DNA of 64,000 nt, from contig NZ_WPNZ01000001.1 of the NCBI RefSeq assembly GCF_009755605.1, positions 744,001-808,000 on the forward strand, given 5' to 3'. Positions 62,297 to 64,000 of this stretch are shown one piece after another. The stretch comes from Streptomyces typhae (GTDB taxonomy: Bacteria; Actinomycetota; Actinomycetes; Streptomycetales; Streptomycetaceae). The position numbers were made by a program, and so were the translations under genes. Below the pieces are notes generated by a model that saw only the letters and a list, made by a program, of their open reading frames with translations, was not told where the DNA came from and searched no databases. How positions within the stretch are numbered: position 1 is the first letter of the stretch; each line of letters starts with the position of its first letter.

Positions 62297-63325
62297 ATGG
62301 TCATGGTCATGGCCAGGCGGACGATCACCGTGCACCATGTACGGGCCGTGCTGCGCGGCGCCGAGCGCGTCGGCGTCGACACCGTGCCGCTGCTACAGGC
62401 CGCGCAGATACCGCCGCTGCTGCTCGGGGACGACCGGGCGCGCGTCACGGCCGCCCAGTTCGCGCGTCTCTTCCGCGAGTTGTACCGGGCCACGGACGAC
62501 GAGTTCCTCGGCCTCGGCTCCTCGCCGAGCAGGCCCGGCACCTTCGCGATGATGTGCCACGCCGCTCTGGGCTGCCGCGATCTGGGTGCGGCGATGGAAC
62601 GCGGTGTGACGTTCTACGGGCTGTTCCCCGGCGGCCCCGACCTCGCCGTGACGCGGACGCGGGACGGCGTCGTCCTCACCGTACGCAACGACCTCGACCA
62701 GGACTTCTTCCTCGCCGAGTGCCTGGTCGTCGTCTGGCACCGGCTGTGCAGCTGGCTGATCGGCCGCCGCATCGTGCTGCGCTGGGCCGACTTCGGGCAT
62801 CCGCCGCCCCCGCACAAGGACGAGTACGAGCTGCTCTTCGGCTGCCCGGTCCGCTTCGGCGCGGCCCGCACCGGCACCGGGTTCGACGCGCACTGGCTGG
62901 CCGCGCCGCTGGTGCGGGACGAGGACGCGCTCGCGGCGATGCTGCGCCGGGCGCCGTTCGACCTGCTCTCGCGCCGGGACTACGGGACGACGGTCGCCGA
63001 ACAGGTGCGGCGGGTGCTCGCGGTGGCGCTGCGGACCTCGCCGCGGCTCCCGTCGCTCGGCGAGATCGCGGCGCGGCTCGCGGTGAGCCCGGCGACACTG
63101 CGGCGGCGGCTCGCCCGGGAGTCCACGTCGTACCGGCAACTGAAGGACGCGGTGCGGCGGGACGCGGCGATCGCCGGGCTCGCCGAGGGGAACGAGCCGA
63201 TCGCGCACCTCGCGGCACGGCTCGGGTTCTCCGAGGACACGGCGTTCCACCGGGCGTTCAGGCGCTGGACGGGAACTACGCCTGGGGCCTATCGGGCCGC
63301 CGACGGGTCGGGTCAGCAAAGCTGA
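62297..63325 (+). CDS. AraC family transcriptional regulator
   Basis: A regulator of about 342 residues with an N-terminal ligand-binding domain (Arabinose_bd type, about 25-200) and a C-terminal double HTH (SLGEIAARLAVSPATLRRRL and IAHLAARLGFSEDTAFHRAFRRWTGTTPG). This layout matches OruR/ArgR-like regulators of amino-acid or lipid use. The start is uncertain: ATG codons at 62297, 62303 and 62309 lie in a tandem GTCATG repeat and no ribosome site is visible, so the mRNA may be leaderless. The targets may be the lipase gene that follows (inference). Confidence 0.85.
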   Translation: MVMVMARRTITVHHVRAVLRGAERVGVDTVPLLQAAQIPPLLLGDDRARVTAAQFARLFRELYRATDDEFLGLGSSPSRPGTFAMMCHAALGCRDLGAAMERGVTFYGLFPGGPDLAVTRTRDGVVLTVRNDLDQDFFLAECLVVVWHRLCSWLIGRRIVLRWADFGHPPPPHKDEYELLFGCPVRFGAARTGTGFDAHWLAAPLVRDEDALAAMLRRAPFDLLSRRDYGTTVAEQVRRVLAVALRTSPRLPSLGEIAARLAVSPATLRRRLARESTSYRQLKDAVRRDAAIAGLAEGNEPIAHLAARLGFSEDTAFHRAFRRWTGTTPGAYRAADGSGQQS

Positions 63326-63445
63326 GCGTTCGCGTCAGCCCCTTTCTTACTCGCCGGTCACTACGGTCGTACGGTCGACTCCCTCATCCCCCCATCGCTC
63401 CGTCCCTCTGTTTCTCCATCCCCCACGAACCGTTGGGAGAGCCCC

Positions 63446-64000
63446 ATGCACGTACGCACGAGCTTCAGAGCAGTCCTTGCCCTGGTCGCCGCCGCGGGCC
63501 TGTCGGCCGCGACCCTCACGACCGTCGCGCACGCCGACGACCCGGCGCGCGCCGACGACACCGTGGCCGCCGCCGCGCCCGGCGACATCGTCAGCTCCGA
63601 GCCGAGCGCCTTCCACCCGCTGCCGGGCCAGCCCACCCACACCAAGGCCTGGAAGGTCCACTACCGCTCCACCACGGCGAAGGGCACCCCGAACACGGTC
63701 TCCGGTACCGTCATCGTCCCCCAGGACGGCCGCACGGGACCGCGCCCGCTGATCACCTACGCCGTGGGCACGGTCGGCGTCGGCGACCACTGCGCGCCGA
63801 GCGCCGGCTTCCCCCGGGGCACCACGGTGGAGGCCAACCTCATCCAGCAGCTCACCCTGCGCGGCTGGGCGGTCGCCGTGACCGACTACGAGGGTCTCGG
63901 CACCCCCGGCGACCACACGTACACGGTGGGCAGGGCCGCGGGGCACGCGGTCCTCGACGCCGCCCGCGCCGCGATCCGGCTGCCCGGCACGGGACTCTCG
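63446..64000 (+). CDS. Secreted lipase-family alpha/beta hydrolase, N-terminal part
   Basis: The first 185 residues of a secretory lipase (LIP family, PF03583-like), running off the right edge. Residues 1-31 are a signal peptide ending TTVAHADD. Then come the lead KAWKVHYRSTTAKGTPNTVSG, the strand RPLITYAVGTVGVGDHCAPS and AVTDYEGLGTPGDHTYTVGR, characteristic of this family. The catalytic Ser region lies beyond the window. ATG 63446 has GGGAGA in front. Confidence 0.85.
   Translation, partial: MHVRTSFRAVLALVAAAGLSAATLTTVAHADDPARADDTVAAAAPGDIVSSEPSAFHPLPGQPTHTKAWKVHYRSTTAKGTPNTVSGTVIVPQDGRTGPRPLITYAVGTVGVGDHCAPSAGFPRGTTVEANLIQQLTLRGWAVAVTDYEGLGTPGDHTYTVGRAAGHAVLDAARAAIRLPGTGLS

Overview
The window is a stretch of Streptomyces-type chromosome: very GC-rich, many GTG starts, genes chained by 4-base stop/start overlaps, and a gene order (nuo, geranylgeranyl reductase, ubiE, mqnC, tad pilus, type VII ATPase, mqnA, cold-shock gene) that I recall from the SCO45xx region of S. 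coelicolor. No tRNA, rRNA, CRISPR array or insertion sequence was seen.

Layout. 1-11.5 kb: the respiratory complex I operon nuoA to nuoL on the minus strand, with a good Rex operator match 69 bases upstream of nuoA. 12.2-21.7 kb: an NlpC/P60 cell-wall hydrolase, a MenJ-like menaquinone reductase, a GNAT enzyme, a PASTA protein, a large zinc-ribbon membrane protein, menaquinone methyltransferase, and mqnC paired with a degenerate amidohydrolase. With mqnA at 58.6 kb, the window joins complex I to several steps making and tailoring its quinone. 21.8-32.7 kb: a Tad/Flp pilus locus with prepilin peptidase, a LysM/BTAD-like membrane protein, three TadE/TadG-type minor pilins, Flp pilin, TadC, TadB, CpaF, TadZ and CpaB. 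33.3-36.3 kb: an FtsX-type ABC exporter.

36.4-59 kb is the accessory, conflict-related part. A 1868-residue Rhs/YD-repeat protein ends in a deaminase-like domain (CAE plus PVCxxC) and overlaps a 167-residue candidate immunity gene by ATGA. Next come two copies of a three-gene module (helper-like protein, Ala/Gly-rich putative effector, small partner protein), one with its third gene inverted. They lie beside a WXG100 gene, an FHA-containing 1501-residue EssC-like ATPase, a second WXG100 gene facing it, and a membrane Ser/Thr kinase. No EccB, EccD, EccE or mycosin is present, so this looks like a satellite, T7SSb-like secretion locus.

59.5-64 kb: mqnA, a cold-shock gene with a long leader, an XRE-cupin regulator divergent from an AzlCD exporter pair, an AraC-type regulator and the start of a secreted lipase.

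A theme across the window is an unusual density of short tandem repeats (13, 14, 17, 18, 19, 21, 24 and 27 bp units), both between genes and inside the N-terminal coding parts of NuoC, a TadE protein, EssC, the Rhs protein and others. All functional statements come from reading motifs; no database search was run.
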